Of a DNA stretch of 31,069 bases, positions 1-7,696 are shown in pieces. A model generated the notes under the pieces. The model saw nothing but the letters and a program-made list of their open reading frames with translations, was not told the origin of the DNA and ran no database searches. Position numbers and translations under genes: made by a program. Each line of letters starts with the position of its first letter. Within the stretch, counting starts at the first letter, position 1. The DNA is from JBFGCT01 sp041581055 (GTDB lineage Bacteria > Actinomycetota > Acidimicrobiia > Acidimicrobiales > Ilumatobacteraceae), in NCBI GenBank assembly GCA_041581055.1, contig JBFGCT010000024.1, forward strand, positions 1 to 31,069, read 5' to 3'.

Positions 1-90
1 CGCACGGGCCAGATTCGCACGGGCCAGATTCGCACGGGCCAGATTCGCACGGGCCAGATTCGCGCGGGCCAGATTCGCACGGGCGAGATT
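1..90. repeat. 15-bp tandem repeat, six units
   Basis: Six head-to-tail copies of CGCACGGGCCAGATT run from the window edge. The first four are identical, unit 5 has one A-to-G change, unit 6 has one C-to-G change, and similarity fades after base 90. The array may continue to the left. The unit length is a multiple of three and carries no stop in any frame, so it could be the end of an upstream coding region or an intergenic minisatellite. There are no spacers, so it is not a CRISPR array. Confidence 0.9.
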
Positions 91-172
91 CGGACGGCAC
101 GACGGGTGGGCGACCAGCTCCGGGGGGCGCCGGTTGCGGATCGTGGTCGCCGGGGTGGTACACCGCACACCG

Positions 173-1867
173 ATGACGATGAGCTTCGACGACGCCTGCG
201 CCGCGGTGTGCGCGCCGGGGACGATGTTCGAGATCGTCGAGGCGGAGGTGCGCGGGGCGCCGACCAAGGTCTTCGCCGGGACCCCGCCGAACATCCGCGC
301 CCTCTTCGCGCTGGCCGCCGCCCGGACCGACGACTTCCTCGTCTACGAGGACGAACGCTGGCCGATGCCCCGCCTGCTCGGGCTGGCCGGGCAGATCGGC
401 CACGCCCTGGTGCGCGACCTCGGCGTGACCAAGGGCGACCGGGTGGCGATTGCGATGCGCAACTCGCCGGAGTGGATCGCCACGTTCGTCGCGATCACCT
501 CGGTCGGGGCGGTGGCGGTCCCGCTCAACGCCTGGTGGGTGACCGACGAGCTCGTGTTCGCCCTCGGCGACTCGGGGTCGAAGGTCGTCCTCGCCGACGA
601 CGAGCGACTCGACCGGATCCTGGAGGCCGATGCCGGCGCGGTGGCGGCGACCGTCGTCCTGGTCCGATCGGACGAGCACGCGCCGGCCGGCGTCGTCAAG
701 CTCGACGACCTTCTCGTCGACGGCGCGACGATGCCCGGGGTCGACATCGATCCCGACGACGACATCACGATCCTGTACACGTCGGGGACGACGGGCCGGC
801 CGAAGGGCGCGGTGTCCACCCACCGCGCGGTGCTCAGCGCGCTGATGTGCTTCGCCGCGCGGGGCGCGGTCGCCGCCCTCCGGGATCCCGCGCCGCCCTC
901 GGGCGACGGCGAGCGGCCGGCGGCCGCGCCGCAGGCCGCGTTCATGCTGTGCGTGCCGCTGTTCCACGTCACCGGCCTGATCCCGGTGATGCTCGGGTCG
1001 TTCGTCGGCGGCTCAAAGTTGGTGATGACCCACAAGTGGGATCCGGACCGGGCCCTGGAGTTGATCGAGCGGGAGCGGGTGACCCACTTCGTCGGTGTCC
1101 CGACGATGAGCTGGGACCTGCTCGAGGCGCCGACGTTCGCCGGCCGCGACACGTCGAGCCTGCGCTCGGTCGGCGGCGGCGGCGCGCCGATGCCGCCCGA
1201 GTTGGTCAAGCGGATCGACGACAGCTTCGACCACGGCCGGCCGAGCCTCGGCTACGGCATGACCGAGACCAACGCGTACGGCCCGCAGAACACCGGCGAC
1301 GACTTCGTCGCCCACCCCACCTCGACCGGCCGCCCGGTTCCGCTGATGGACCTGCTGGTGACCGACCTCGACGGCAACGCCCTGCCGCCGGGCGAGACCG
1401 GCGAGATCTGGTTCGGCGGCCCGACCCTGATCCGCGGCTACTGGAACCGACCGGACGCCACCGCCGAGACGATCGTCGACGGCTGGCTGCGCTCGGGCGA
1501 CATCGGGCGGATCGACCGCGACGGGTTCGTCTATGTCAGCGACCGGGCCAAGGACATGGTCCTGCGCGGCGGCGAGAACATCTACTGCGCCGAGGTCGAG
1601 GCGGCGATCTACGAGCATCCCGCCGTCTACGAGGCGGCGGTGTACGGCATTCCCCACACGCGGCTCGGCGAGGAGCTCGCGTGCCACGTGATGCCGAAGC
1701 CCGGGGCGTCGCTCGACGCCGGCGAGCTGCAGCGATTCCTCGGCGAGCGGCTGGCCAAGTTCAAGGTCCCGACGGCGGTCACGGTGGTCGACCAGCAGCT
1801 CCCGCGCAACGCGTCGGGCAAGATCCTCAAACGCGAGCTGCGCGACGCCACACTCGCCGTCCGCTGA
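173..1867 (+). CDS. Class I adenylate-forming acyl-CoA synthetase (AMP-dependent fatty-acid CoA ligase family)
   Basis: A 564-residue ANL-superfamily enzyme expected to activate a carboxylic acid with ATP and transfer it to CoA. Visible motifs in order: the P-loop YTSGTTGRPKG near residue 203, the A5 motif GYGMTETNA near residue 360, WLRSGDIGRIDRDGFVYVSD (A7), DMVLRGGENIY (A8), and the C-terminal LPRNASGKILKREL, whose lysine is the expected adenylation lysine. Length is normal for the family. An upstream TTG at 134 is in frame, but ATG 173 (or ATG 179, two codons later) is preferred; no strong ribosome site is visible. The acyl substrate cannot be told from sequence. The 3' end, including the stop, is duplicated downstream. 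Confidence 0.93.
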   Translation: MTMSFDDACAAVCAPGTMFEIVEAEVRGAPTKVFAGTPPNIRALFALAAARTDDFLVYEDERWPMPRLLGLAGQIGHALVRDLGVTKGDRVAIAMRNSPEWIATFVAITSVGAVAVPLNAWWVTDELVFALGDSGSKVVLADDERLDRILEADAGAVAATVVLVRSDEHAPAGVVKLDDLLVDGATMPGVDIDPDDDITILYTSGTTGRPKGAVSTHRAVLSALMCFAARGAVAALRDPAPPSGDGERPAAAPQAAFMLCVPLFHVTGLIPVMLGSFVGGSKLVMTHKWDPDRALELIERERVTHFVGVPTMSWDLLEAPTFAGRDTSSLRSVGGGGAPMPPELVKRIDDSFDHGRPSLGYGMTETNAYGPQNTGDDFVAHPTSTGRPVPLMDLLVTDLDGNALPPGETGEIWFGGPTLIRGYWNRPDATAETIVDGWLRSGDIGRIDRDGFVYVSDRAKDMVLRGGENIYCAEVEAAIYEHPAVYEAAVYGIPHTRLGEELACHVMPKPGASLDAGELQRFLGERLAKFKVPTAVTVVDQQLPRNASGKILKRELRDATLAVR

Positions 1868-1990
1868 CCTCGCCGTCCGCCACAAACGCCGTCCGCCACA
1901 CTCGCCGTCCGCTGACCTCGCCGTCCGCCACAAACGCCGTCCGCGATCCTCGCCGTCCGCCGTCCTCGCCGTCCGCCACAACCGCCGTCC
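1847..1990. repeat. Tandem duplication spanning the acyl-CoA synthetase stop codon
   Basis: A 48-bp segment at 1847-1894, which contains the last six codons and TGA of the synthetase gene, is repeated exactly at 1895-1942. The 48-bp unit is itself built from shorter CGCCGTCCGC repeats, which continue in degenerate form to about 1990. The duplicated TGA lies at 1913-1915. Confidence 0.92.
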
Positions 1991-2025
1991 ACCGAGCTCG
2001 CCAGCGGCCGGCGTGCGCCGGTGTC

Positions 2026-2040
2026 TATCCTGAGTCGGTG
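2026..2040 (+). promoter_or_regulatory. Probable leaderless promoter of the MoaD-like gene
   Basis: TATCCT at 2026-2031 is followed after 6 nt by GTG 2038. This TANNNT-then-start spacing recurs before many genes in the window and implies transcription beginning at or next to the start codon. No clear -35 element is seen. Confidence 0.55.
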
Positions 2041-2307
2041 GTCGCGTTGCGGTTCGCCAAGGCGTTTCGACGCCACGTCGACTGCCCCGACGCGAACGTG
2101 ACGGGGAGCACCGTCGGCGAGGTGTTCGAGACCTACTTCGCCGATCGACCCGACGTGCGCAGCTACGTGCTGGACCCATCGGGCGCCGTGCGCAAGCACG
2201 TCGCGGTGTTCCGCAACAACGACCAGATCGTCGATCGCGTCGGACTGACCGACTCGGTCGCGGACGGCGATCGAGTCGACGTCTTCCAGGCCCTCTCGGG
2301 AGGTTGA
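2038..2307 (+). CDS. MoaD/ThiS-family small ubiquitin-like sulfur carrier protein
   Basis: An 89-residue beta-grasp protein. The N-terminal VALRFAKAFRRHV strand, the VGEVFETYF helix and the C-terminal GDRVDVFQALSGG fit the MoaD/ThiS fold. The terminal Gly-Gly is the residue pair adenylated and thiocarboxylated in this family. GTG 2038 is chosen because it directly precedes the conserved first beta strand and lies 6 nt after a -10-like TATCCT; the frame upstream is only repeat sequence. The stop is 2 nt before the next gene, so the two are probably co-transcribed. No moaE, thiG or E1-like activating enzyme is in the window, so the true partner is unknown; a role with the adjacent beta-propeller protein is inference. 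Confidence 0.82.
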   Translation: MVALRFAKAFRRHVDCPDANVTGSTVGEVFETYFADRPDVRSYVLDPSGAVRKHVAVFRNNDQIVDRVGLTDSVADGDRVDVFQALSGG

Positions 2308-2309
2308 AC

Positions 2310-3419
2310 ATGACCGACACCACCGCGTTGATCGGAACCCGCAAGGGGTTGTTCACGGTGACGCTGGGCGACGGCGGGCCGGAGCTCGCAGCTCCGGAGT
2401 TCCTCGGCACGCCGGTGACCAACGCGCTGCGCGACCCCCGCGACGGCGCCGTCTACGCGTCGCTCGACCACGGGCACTTCGGCGTCCACGTGCACCGCCG
2501 CGACGACGGCGGCGACTGGACCGAGATCGCCGCGCCCGAGTACCCACCGAAGCCGGAGGGCGTGTCCCACGTCAACCCGATGTCGCAGAAGGAGGTCGAC
2601 TGGTCGACCCAACTCGTGTGGGTGATCGAGCCGGGACACGCCGACGATCCCGGCGTGCTGTGGTGCGGCACGATCCCGGGCGGCCTGTTCAGATCGCCCG
2701 ACCGCGGCGACTCGTGGGAGCTCGTCGAGTCGCTCTGGAACGTCCCCGCCCGCGGCAAGTGGTTCGGCGGGGGGTACGACGACGCCGGGATCCATTCGAT
2801 CAGCGTCGACCCGCGCGGCCCGGGGCGGCTGCTGGTCGGGCTGTCGTGCGGCGGCGCGTGGCGCACGCAGGACGGCGGCGCGTCGTGGGAGGTCGCGGCC
2901 CACGGGATGCGGGCCAACTTCGTCCCGCCCGAGCTCGAGTACGACCCCGACGCGCAGGATCCGCACCGGCTGGCCCGCTGCGCGGCCGACCCCGACGTTG
3001 TCTGGTGCCAGCATCACTGCGGGATCTTCAAGACGACCGACGACGGACGCCGGTGGGAGGAGATCACCGAGGCGGGGCCGTCGACGTTCGGATTCGCCGT
3101 CGCCGCCCATCCGGCCGACCCGGACACCGCCTGGTTCGTGCCGGCGGTCAGCGACGAGGTGCGGGTGCCGGTCGGGGGCAAGTTCGTCGTCACCCGGACA
3201 CGCGACGGCGGCCGGTCGTTCGACGTGCTCGACGCCGGCCTGCCGGAGGCGGCCTCCTACGACCTCGTCTACCGCCACGCCCTCGACATCGACGCGACGG
3301 GCGACCAGCTCCTCCTCGGTTCGACGACCGGGTCGCTGTGGTGGACCGGCGACGGCGGCGACAGCTTCGAGCTGGTGTCGGCGAACCTGCCGCCGATCAA
3401 CTCGGTGCGCTTCTGCTGA
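2310..3419 (+). CDS. BNR/Asp-box beta-propeller protein (sialidase-like WD40/YVTN superfamily)
   Basis: A 369-residue propeller protein. Repeated Asp-box motifs are visible: SPDRGDSWELV, TQDGGASWEVA, TTDDGRRWEEI, TRDGGRSFDVL and TGDGGDSFELV. These mark blades of a sialidase-like or photosystem-assembly-like propeller, but the motif alone does not show hydrolase activity. There is no signal peptide, so it is probably cytoplasmic. ATG 2310 is preferred over an in-frame TTG at 2304 because GGGAGG at 2298-2303 is well placed and lies inside the end of the MoaD-like gene. Homologues are often labelled exo-alpha-sialidase; that name should be taken cautiously. Confidence 0.85.
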   Translation: MTDTTALIGTRKGLFTVTLGDGGPELAAPEFLGTPVTNALRDPRDGAVYASLDHGHFGVHVHRRDDGGDWTEIAAPEYPPKPEGVSHVNPMSQKEVDWSTQLVWVIEPGHADDPGVLWCGTIPGGLFRSPDRGDSWELVESLWNVPARGKWFGGGYDDAGIHSISVDPRGPGRLLVGLSCGGAWRTQDGGASWEVAAHGMRANFVPPELEYDPDAQDPHRLARCAADPDVVWCQHHCGIFKTTDDGRRWEEITEAGPSTFGFAVAAHPADPDTAWFVPAVSDEVRVPVGGKFVVTRTRDGGRSFDVLDAGLPEAASYDLVYRHALDIDATGDQLLLGSTTGSLWWTGDGGDSFELVSANLPPINSVRFC

Positions 3420-3435
3420 CCGGCGCGGCGACGCG

Positions 3436-3490
3436 CCTCACCCCCAAGGCCGCCTCACCCCCAAGGCCGCCTCACCCCAAGGCCGCCTCA
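3436..3490. repeat. 17-bp tandem repeat spanning the stop codon of the ABM gene
   Basis: Plus-strand units CCTCACCCCCAAGGCCG occupy 3436-3452 and 3453-3469, with a 16-bp copy at 3470-3485. The next copy starts at 3486 and runs into the 3' end of the minus-strand ABM gene, whose stop (TCA on the plus strand) is at 3488-3490. Each unit therefore carries a copy of that TGA. The repeat fills the gap between two convergent genes. Confidence 0.92.
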
Positions 3491-3790
3491 CCCCCAGGGG
3501 TACGACGAGGAGACCTCGAAGACCGTCGCCTCGGGCTCGGCGGCGAGCGACCGCTCGAGCACCTCCAGCGCCGCCGCCACCTCGGGCAGCGCCTCCTGGC
3601 GGTTCAGCGCGTCCTTGTCGTCGAACACCTCGGTCGCGATGAACGCGTCGGGGTCGACGACATCGCGGCCGATGTCGAAGCTCACCACCCCGTCGAGCGC
3701 TCGGCTCGGCGGGACGACCCGCTCGAACGCGGCCAGCACCGCGTCGGCCTTCCCCGGCTGGGCTTGCACCTTGAATCTGACGACGATCAT
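3488..3790 (-). CDS. Antibiotic biosynthesis monooxygenase (ABM) domain protein
   Basis: A 100-residue single-domain protein of the dimeric alpha+beta barrel fold. It begins MIVVRFKVQAQPGKADAVLAA, followed by a helix ending in FERVVPPSRA, GVVSFDIGRD and FIATEVFDDKDAL, the usual ABM layout. Such proteins act as small quinol or heme-type monooxygenases or have no known activity; the substrate is not predictable. The start at 3790 is supported by AGGAGG about 8 nt upstream on the minus strand and by the domain beginning exactly there; a longer reading frame upstream is of non-protein-like composition. It is convergent with the beta-propeller gene and divergent from the SRPBCC gene. Confidence 0.85.
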   Translation of the reverse strand: MIVVRFKVQAQPGKADAVLAAFERVVPPSRALDGVVSFDIGRDVVDPDAFIATEVFDDKDALNRQEALPEVAAALEVLERSLAAEPEATVFEVSSSYPWG

Positions 3791-3896
3791 CGGTCCTCCT
3801 CGGTTGGCGTGCGCTGCTCTTGTTCGCCACCGGTCGCGCCGGTGGATCACCCGATCGGGTTGGTCGCGCACCGGGTCGCGCCGGGCGCGTGCGGTC

Positions 3897-3912
3897 TACG
3901 GTCTTGTCCGTG
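3897..3912 (+). promoter_or_regulatory. Probable leaderless promoter of the SRPBCC gene
   Basis: TACGGT at 3897-3902 lies 7 nt before GTG 3910, matching the TANNNT arrangement seen throughout the window. Confidence 0.5.
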
Positions 3913-4365
3913 AGCGACGAACGGGGGAGCTCGGCCGGCGGGCGGACGGTCCGCTGGCGGCTCCACCTGTCCTCGCCGCCGTCGACCGTGTTCGAGCTGC
4001 TCTCGACCGACGGCGGGCGCGCCCGATTCTGGGCCGAGTCGGCGATCGAGGCGGACGGGTTCGTCGACTTCCGGTTCCCGGGCGGCGAGCGCTGGCGGGG
4101 TGAGATCCTCGACGTGGTGGCCGACCGCCGATTCGCGATCCGATATCTCGGCGGGACGGTCACCACGTTCGAGCTGGCGCCCGACGGCGAGGGCGGGACC
4201 GAGCTCCTGCTCGTCGACGAGGGCGTCGCCGAAGAGGACGCCTGCGAGGTGGAGGCGGGCTGGGTCTCGGTGCTCATGTCCCTGAAGGCGGCGGCCGATT
4301 TCGGGGTCGACCTGCGCAACCACCGCGCCGACCGCTCGTTTCGGCGCCGATACGTCGAGAACTGA
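3910..4365 (+). CDS. SRPBCC/START-fold protein (AHSA1-like)
   Basis: A 151-residue helix-grip protein. VRWRLHLSSPPSTVFELLSTDGGRARFWAES is the usual first strand and helix (residues 14-45), followed by DFRFPGGERWRGEILDVV, RFAIRYLGGTVTTFELAP and a long C-terminal helix GWVSVLMSLKAAADFGVDL. These proteins bind hydrophobic ligands; no enzymatic role can be assigned. GTG 3910 is chosen over upstream in-frame starts because of the -10 box 7 nt before it. The TOPRIM gene follows after 11 nt on the same strand. Confidence 0.82.
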   Translation: MSDERGSSAGGRTVRWRLHLSSPPSTVFELLSTDGGRARFWAESAIEADGFVDFRFPGGERWRGEILDVVADRRFAIRYLGGTVTTFELAPDGEGGTELLLVDEGVAEEDACEVEAGWVSVLMSLKAAADFGVDLRNHRADRSFRRRYVEN

Positions 4366-4376
4366 CGCGCCGGTAC

Positions 4377-4970
4377 ATGACGCTGCCCACCGACGTCCAC
4401 ACCGTGATCCTCGTCGAGGGCGACAGCGACCGGGAGGCGGTCGAGGCGCTCGCCGCGCGGCGCGGCCGCGACCTCGCCGACGAAGGTGTGTGCGTGGTCA
4501 CGATCGGCGGGGCGACGACGATCGGGCGGTTCGTGGGCGAGTTCGGCCCGCACGGGCTGGACGTCGACCTGGCCGGGCTCGTCGACGCCGCTGAGGAGGG
4601 GGACTTCCGGCGACGCCTGACCCGCGGCGGCCTCGGCCCGATCCGCAGCCGCGACGAGTTGGAGGCCGCCGGGTTCTTCGTCTGCGTCGACGACCTGGAG
4701 GACGAGCTGATCCGGGCGCTCGGCGCCTCCCGGGTGATGGAAGTCGTCGCCGGCCAGGGCGAGCTGGAGTCGTTCCGCGTGTTTCAGAAGCAGCCGGCTC
4801 AGCGGGAACGGAGCATCGAGCGTCAACTCCGTCGCTTCCTCGGCACCAAGTCCGGGCGCAAGGTCCGCTACGGCCGGGTGCTCGTCGAGGCGCTGGACCC
4901 CGACCGCGTGCCCGCGCCGCTCAGCCGGCTCCTCGGCCACGTACGACCCGCCAGCGGGGCGGGATCGTGA
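4377..4970 (+). CDS. Stand-alone TOPRIM-domain protein (OLD-nuclease-like)
   Basis: A 197-residue protein. VILVEGDSDREAVEALA near residue 10 carries the TOPRIM glutamate (E14), and VCVDDLEDELIRALGAS near residue 102 carries the acidic cluster. The C-terminal part (QKQPAQRERSIERQLRRFLGTKSGRKVRYGRVLVEAL) resembles the end of OLD-family proteins. OLD proteins normally have an N-terminal ABC-type ATPase; none is encoded here, and no GajB-like helicase is adjacent. It could be a nuclease, a nucleotidyl-transfer protein or a regulatory relic. It lies 11 nt after the SRPBCC gene and converges on the DUF1501 gene with only a 7-bp gap. Confidence 0.8.
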   Translation: MTLPTDVHTVILVEGDSDREAVEALAARRGRDLADEGVCVVTIGGATTIGRFVGEFGPHGLDVDLAGLVDAAEEGDFRRRLTRGGLGPIRSRDELEAAGFFVCVDDLEDELIRALGASRVMEVVAGQGELESFRVFQKQPAQRERSIERQLRRFLGTKSGRKVRYGRVLVEALDPDRVPAPLSRLLGHVRPASGAGS

Positions 4971-4977
4971 GCGACCC

Positions 4978-6354
4978 TCAGGCGACGATCGGGAGCGGCT
5001 CGGCGCCGGGGAACACCTCGCTCGCCGGAACGCCGAGCCAGCCCTCGACCAGCCCGGCGAGGTAGGCCTCCAAGGGCGCCGACGCGATGAGATCGTCGTT
5101 GTCGTCGAGCGCCGTCAGCGAAGGGATCTCCCCGACCTGCCCGCCCGCCACCGGCCCGGTCACGAGCATGGTCGAGGCCGTCCCGTGGTCCAACCCGCTC
5201 GATCCGTTCTCGTGGAGCGTGCGGCCGAACTCGCTCGTCGTCGCGACCAGCACCCGTTCGCCGAGCCCGCGCCGCTCGAGGTCGGCGTGGAACGCCGTCA
5301 GGCCGGCGTCGAGTTCGCTCATCAGCTCCGGGTGCCGCCAGGTGTGGCCCTCGTGGGTGTCGAAGTCACCGTCCATCGAGACGTGGACGACGCGCACGCC
5401 GGTCTCCGCGGCGAACAGGCGCGCCGCCAGCCACAGGCCCTGGTCGAGGCCGCCCCACGAGTAGCCGGCGCCCTCGGGGTCGTCGTCGGCGTCGACGCCG
5501 GCGCGCAGCACGCGGTCGGCGAAGTCGACCGTGGCCCCCATCGTCGCCCTGACCCGGGCCGCGGCGCCGCCGGCGGGAGCACCGGCGATCGGCTCGCCGA
5601 ACGACCGCAGCGCGGCCTGGTAGGCGCCGAGGTACACGTCGTCGGGATCCGCCCCGACGATCGCCCAGAGCGCGTCGACGCCGGGCAACGACAGCGTCGA
5701 CCCGGTCGCCGAGCGGATGATCGGGTGGTCGCCCGACCCGACCGACAGCGCCATCGCCGGCGCCTCCCCGCCCGCGCCGCCGGCGCCGTCGCGCAGCACG
5801 TCGGCCAGCCGGCCGATCCACCCCGTCGTCAGGTCGGCACGGGTCGAGTCGCCACTCCACCAGCGGTTGAGCATCTCGAAGTGCGAGCCGTCCGGCACGG
5901 CCGACCCGACGCCGTGCACGAGGCGCACCCCGCGCGAGCTGAGGCCCGCGAGGTTGGGGTGCAGGCCGACCGTGTCGTCGAGCGCCAGCACGTCGCCCTG
6001 GGCGATCGCCGTCGACTCGCGCAGGTCGTAATAGCGGCCGACGCCGTACGGCACCGCCATCGACAGGCCGTCGTTGCCGCCGGGCAGTTCGACGATGACG
6101 AGGAGGCGTTCGCCGTCGACCGCCGGCGCCGGTCGCATCGAGCCCGGGGCGAGCGGGTCGCCGCCGGTCGACCGGTCGGACGAGCCGCCGGTCGACCGGT
6201 CGGACAGGCCGTCGGTCGACCGGTCGGACATGCCGTCGGTCGACGGCGTCGCCGGCGCGTCGGCGCCCGCCAGCAGAGCCGCTCCGGCGGTCGCCGCTCC
6301 GGCGCCGGCGGCCAGCCAGGCGATCAGCTCGCGGCGGGACAGTGGTTGCGGCAT
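4978..6354 (-). CDS. DUF1501 family protein, Tat-exported
   Basis: A 458-residue protein of the alkaline-phosphatase-like superfamily. The N-terminus has a twin-arginine-like SRRELIAW followed by a long Ala-rich helix, so export by Tat is likely. Family motifs are present: VIVELPGGNDGLSM, GSHFEMLNRWW, DFDTHEGH and TTSEFGRTLHENG followed by LDHGTAS. The biochemical role of DUF1501 is unknown. ATG 6354 is preferred to GTG 6360 because GGAG sits about 8 nt before it. Between the signal peptide and the fold lies an 8-residue repeat of the type DGLSDRST. It follows the DUF1800 gene on the same strand with a 118-bp repeat-filled gap; the pair is a well-known conserved couple. Confidence 0.9.
   Translation of the reverse strand: MPQPLSRRELIAWLAAGAGAATAGAALLAGADAPATPSTDGMSDRSTDGLSDRSTGGSSDRSTGGDPLAPGSMRPAPAVDGERLLVIVELPGGNDGLSMAVPYGVGRYYDLRESTAIAQGDVLALDDTVGLHPNLAGLSSRGVRLVHGVGSAVPDGSHFEMLNRWWSGDSTRADLTTGWIGRLADVLRDGAGGAGGEAPAMALSVGSGDHPIIRSATGSTLSLPGVDALWAIVGADPDDVYLGAYQAALRSFGEPIAGAPAGGAAARVRATMGATVDFADRVLRAGVDADDDPEGAGYSWGGLDQGLWLAARLFAAETGVRVVHVSMDGDFDTHEGHTWRHPELMSELDAGLTAFHADLERRGLGERVLVATTSEFGRTLHENGSSGLDHGTASTMLVTGPVAGGQVGEIPSLTALDDNDDLIASAPLEAYLAGLVEGWLGVPASEVFPGAEPLPIVA
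6164..6246. repeat. 24-bp in-frame coding repeat in the DUF1501 linker
   Basis: Three 24-bp units at 6164-6187, 6188-6211 and 6212-6235, plus a partial fourth, each centred on GGTCGACCGGTCGGAC. They encode an eight-residue repeat (SDRSTDGM, SDRSTDGL, SDRSTGGS) between the Tat signal and the folded domain. Confidence 0.9.
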
Positions 6355-6402
6355 CGTCACTCCAGTCAGGTCGAGAACTTCTGGTCAGGTGGAAACAGCC
6401 CG

Positions 6403-6479
6403 TCGAGTCTCCGGTCGGATCTCCCGTCGGATCCCATGTCAGACCTCACGTCGTCAGACCTCACGTCGAACCTCACGTC
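6403..6479. repeat. 12-bp repeat array spanning the DUF1800 stop codon
   Basis: On the minus strand the DUF1800 gene ends GACGTGA, and the following bases repeat it in 12-bp units: GACGTGAGGTTC, GACGTGAGGTCT, a stray GAC, GACGTGAGGTCT, then decayed copies GACATGGGATCC, GACGGGAGATCC and GACCGGAGACTC. The array occupies most of the DUF1800-DUF1501 gap. Confidence 0.88.
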
Positions 6480-7681
6480 AGGTTGAACTCGGGGCACACG
6501 GCGACGGCGGCGTGCAGGAGGCTCGACCGGTCGCGCCGCCCGCCGGCGGACCTCGCGAGCGCGTCCAGCGTCGTCCTCGTCGCGGCGCTCACCTCGTGCA
6601 GCCCGGCGCGGGCGAGCACCTCGGCGACCGAGTCGGCCCCGTCGAGCGTGACCGTGTCCCACGCGTGGTCGAGCGCGATCTGCGCCTTGGTCAACGCCGC
6701 TCCGCTGGAGATCCAGCGTTCGGGGTCGGGCCAGCCGGCGACGTTCGGCGGGGCCATCGGGATCTGACCGAGCAACTCGAGGATCCACGTGTCGACGTCG
6801 GCCCCGACGAGCCGCTCGAACGCCAGGTACCACTCCAGCGGCGAGCGCGGACGGTCGCGAGGCGCGTCGAGGAACGTCGGATGCGTCACGATCGCCTCGA
6901 CCAGTGGCCGGATCTCCAGATCGGACGCGGCGAAGACCGCCGCCAGCTCGGCCAGCCGCGCCTCGTCAGGCGCCCGCCCGACGAACGCCTGGTGCAGCCG
7001 GCGGGCGACGTGCCGGGCGCAGGCCGGCTCATCGCAGACCGCGTCGACGACGTCGGCGGCGCTTCGTACACGTCGGCCGAGGAACACGACGTGGCCGGCG
7101 AGCGCCTCATCCTCCTCGAACACCAGGCCGCCGTCGTCGTCGACCCAGAACCCGGCGAGCGCCCTGGCGCCGGCGCGCACGTCGGCCTCGGTGTACGCGC
7201 CCGAGTCGCGCCCGAGCGCGAACAGCTCCATCAGCTCGCGGGCGTAGTTCTCGTTCGGGGCCTCGGCGACGCTGCCGGCCCCGTCCAGCCAGTACAGCAT
7301 CGCCGGGTCGATCGTGATCTCGTGCAACATCGCCCGGAAGTTGCCGAGCGCGTGGCGCCGCAGGATCTCCTGCTGGGCGAGCATCTCGTCCGCCGACGCC
7401 TTCTCGATGCTCGACGTCAGGCGCCCGTGCCAATACCAGACCATCCGCTCGTGGAGGCCGGCGCCGGGTCGCCGCAGCTCGGCGAGCCACCACTCGGTTC
7501 CGGCCCACGAGTCGGCGTCGTCGCCGAACCGCGGCGCGCTCAGGCCCAGCGGGGGGTCGTCGAGCAACGCGGCGACCGTGTCGAGCGGCGAGGCGTCGGC
7601 GAACCGTGCGACGTGGTCGTCGGTCGGTCCGAACGTGAGACGGCGGAGCACGTGGAGCGTCCGTTCCTGCATGGCCCCCAT
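6473..7681 (-). CDS. DUF1800 family protein
   Basis: A 402-residue protein with the DUF1800 signatures HVLRRLTFGPT at the N-terminus, ERMVWYWHGRLTSS, the central NENYARELMELFALG and FVGRAPDEARLAEL, and LGQIPMAPPNVAGWP near the C-terminus. No clear signal peptide is visible. The molecular function is unknown; it is almost always paired with DUF1501, as here. ATG 7681 is used; ATG 7672 three codons later is an alternative. The upstream gap to the response regulator gene carries a paired direct-repeat operator, which suggests control by that regulator (inference). Confidence 0.9.
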   Translation of the reverse strand: MGAMQERTLHVLRRLTFGPTDDHVARFADASPLDTVAALLDDPPLGLSAPRFGDDADSWAGTEWWLAELRRPGAGLHERMVWYWHGRLTSSIEKASADEMLAQQEILRRHALGNFRAMLHEITIDPAMLYWLDGAGSVAEAPNENYARELMELFALGRDSGAYTEADVRAGARALAGFWVDDDGGLVFEEDEALAGHVVFLGRRVRSAADVVDAVCDEPACARHVARRLHQAFVGRAPDEARLAELAAVFAASDLEIRPLVEAIVTHPTFLDAPRDRPRSPLEWYLAFERLVGADVDTWILELLGQIPMAPPNVAGWPDPERWISSGAALTKAQIALDHAWDTVTLDGADSVAEVLARAGLHEVSAATRTTLDALARSAGGRRDRSSLLHAAVAVCPEFNLT

Positions 7682-7696
7682 CTGCGCAGGCCGAGC

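Noticed and set aside
1..90. Possible CRISPR array
   Set aside because: Units are 15 bp and directly adjacent, with no spacers and no cas genes.
106..2307. Long plus-strand reading frame covering the synthetase region and the MoaD-like gene
   Set aside because: Its N-terminal 600 codons are an Arg/Gly-rich out-of-frame shadow of the acyl-CoA synthetase plus repeat sequence; only the last 89 codons are protein-like.
1013..2422. Minus-strand reading frame of 469 codons opposite the synthetase
   Set aside because: Composition is that of GC-rich antisense shadow, it runs through the tandem repeats, and the opposite strand carries clear motifs.
2310..3419. Naming the propeller protein a sialidase
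   Set aside because: Asp-boxes occur in many propellers; the arginine triad and other catalytic residues of sialidases could not be identified with confidence.
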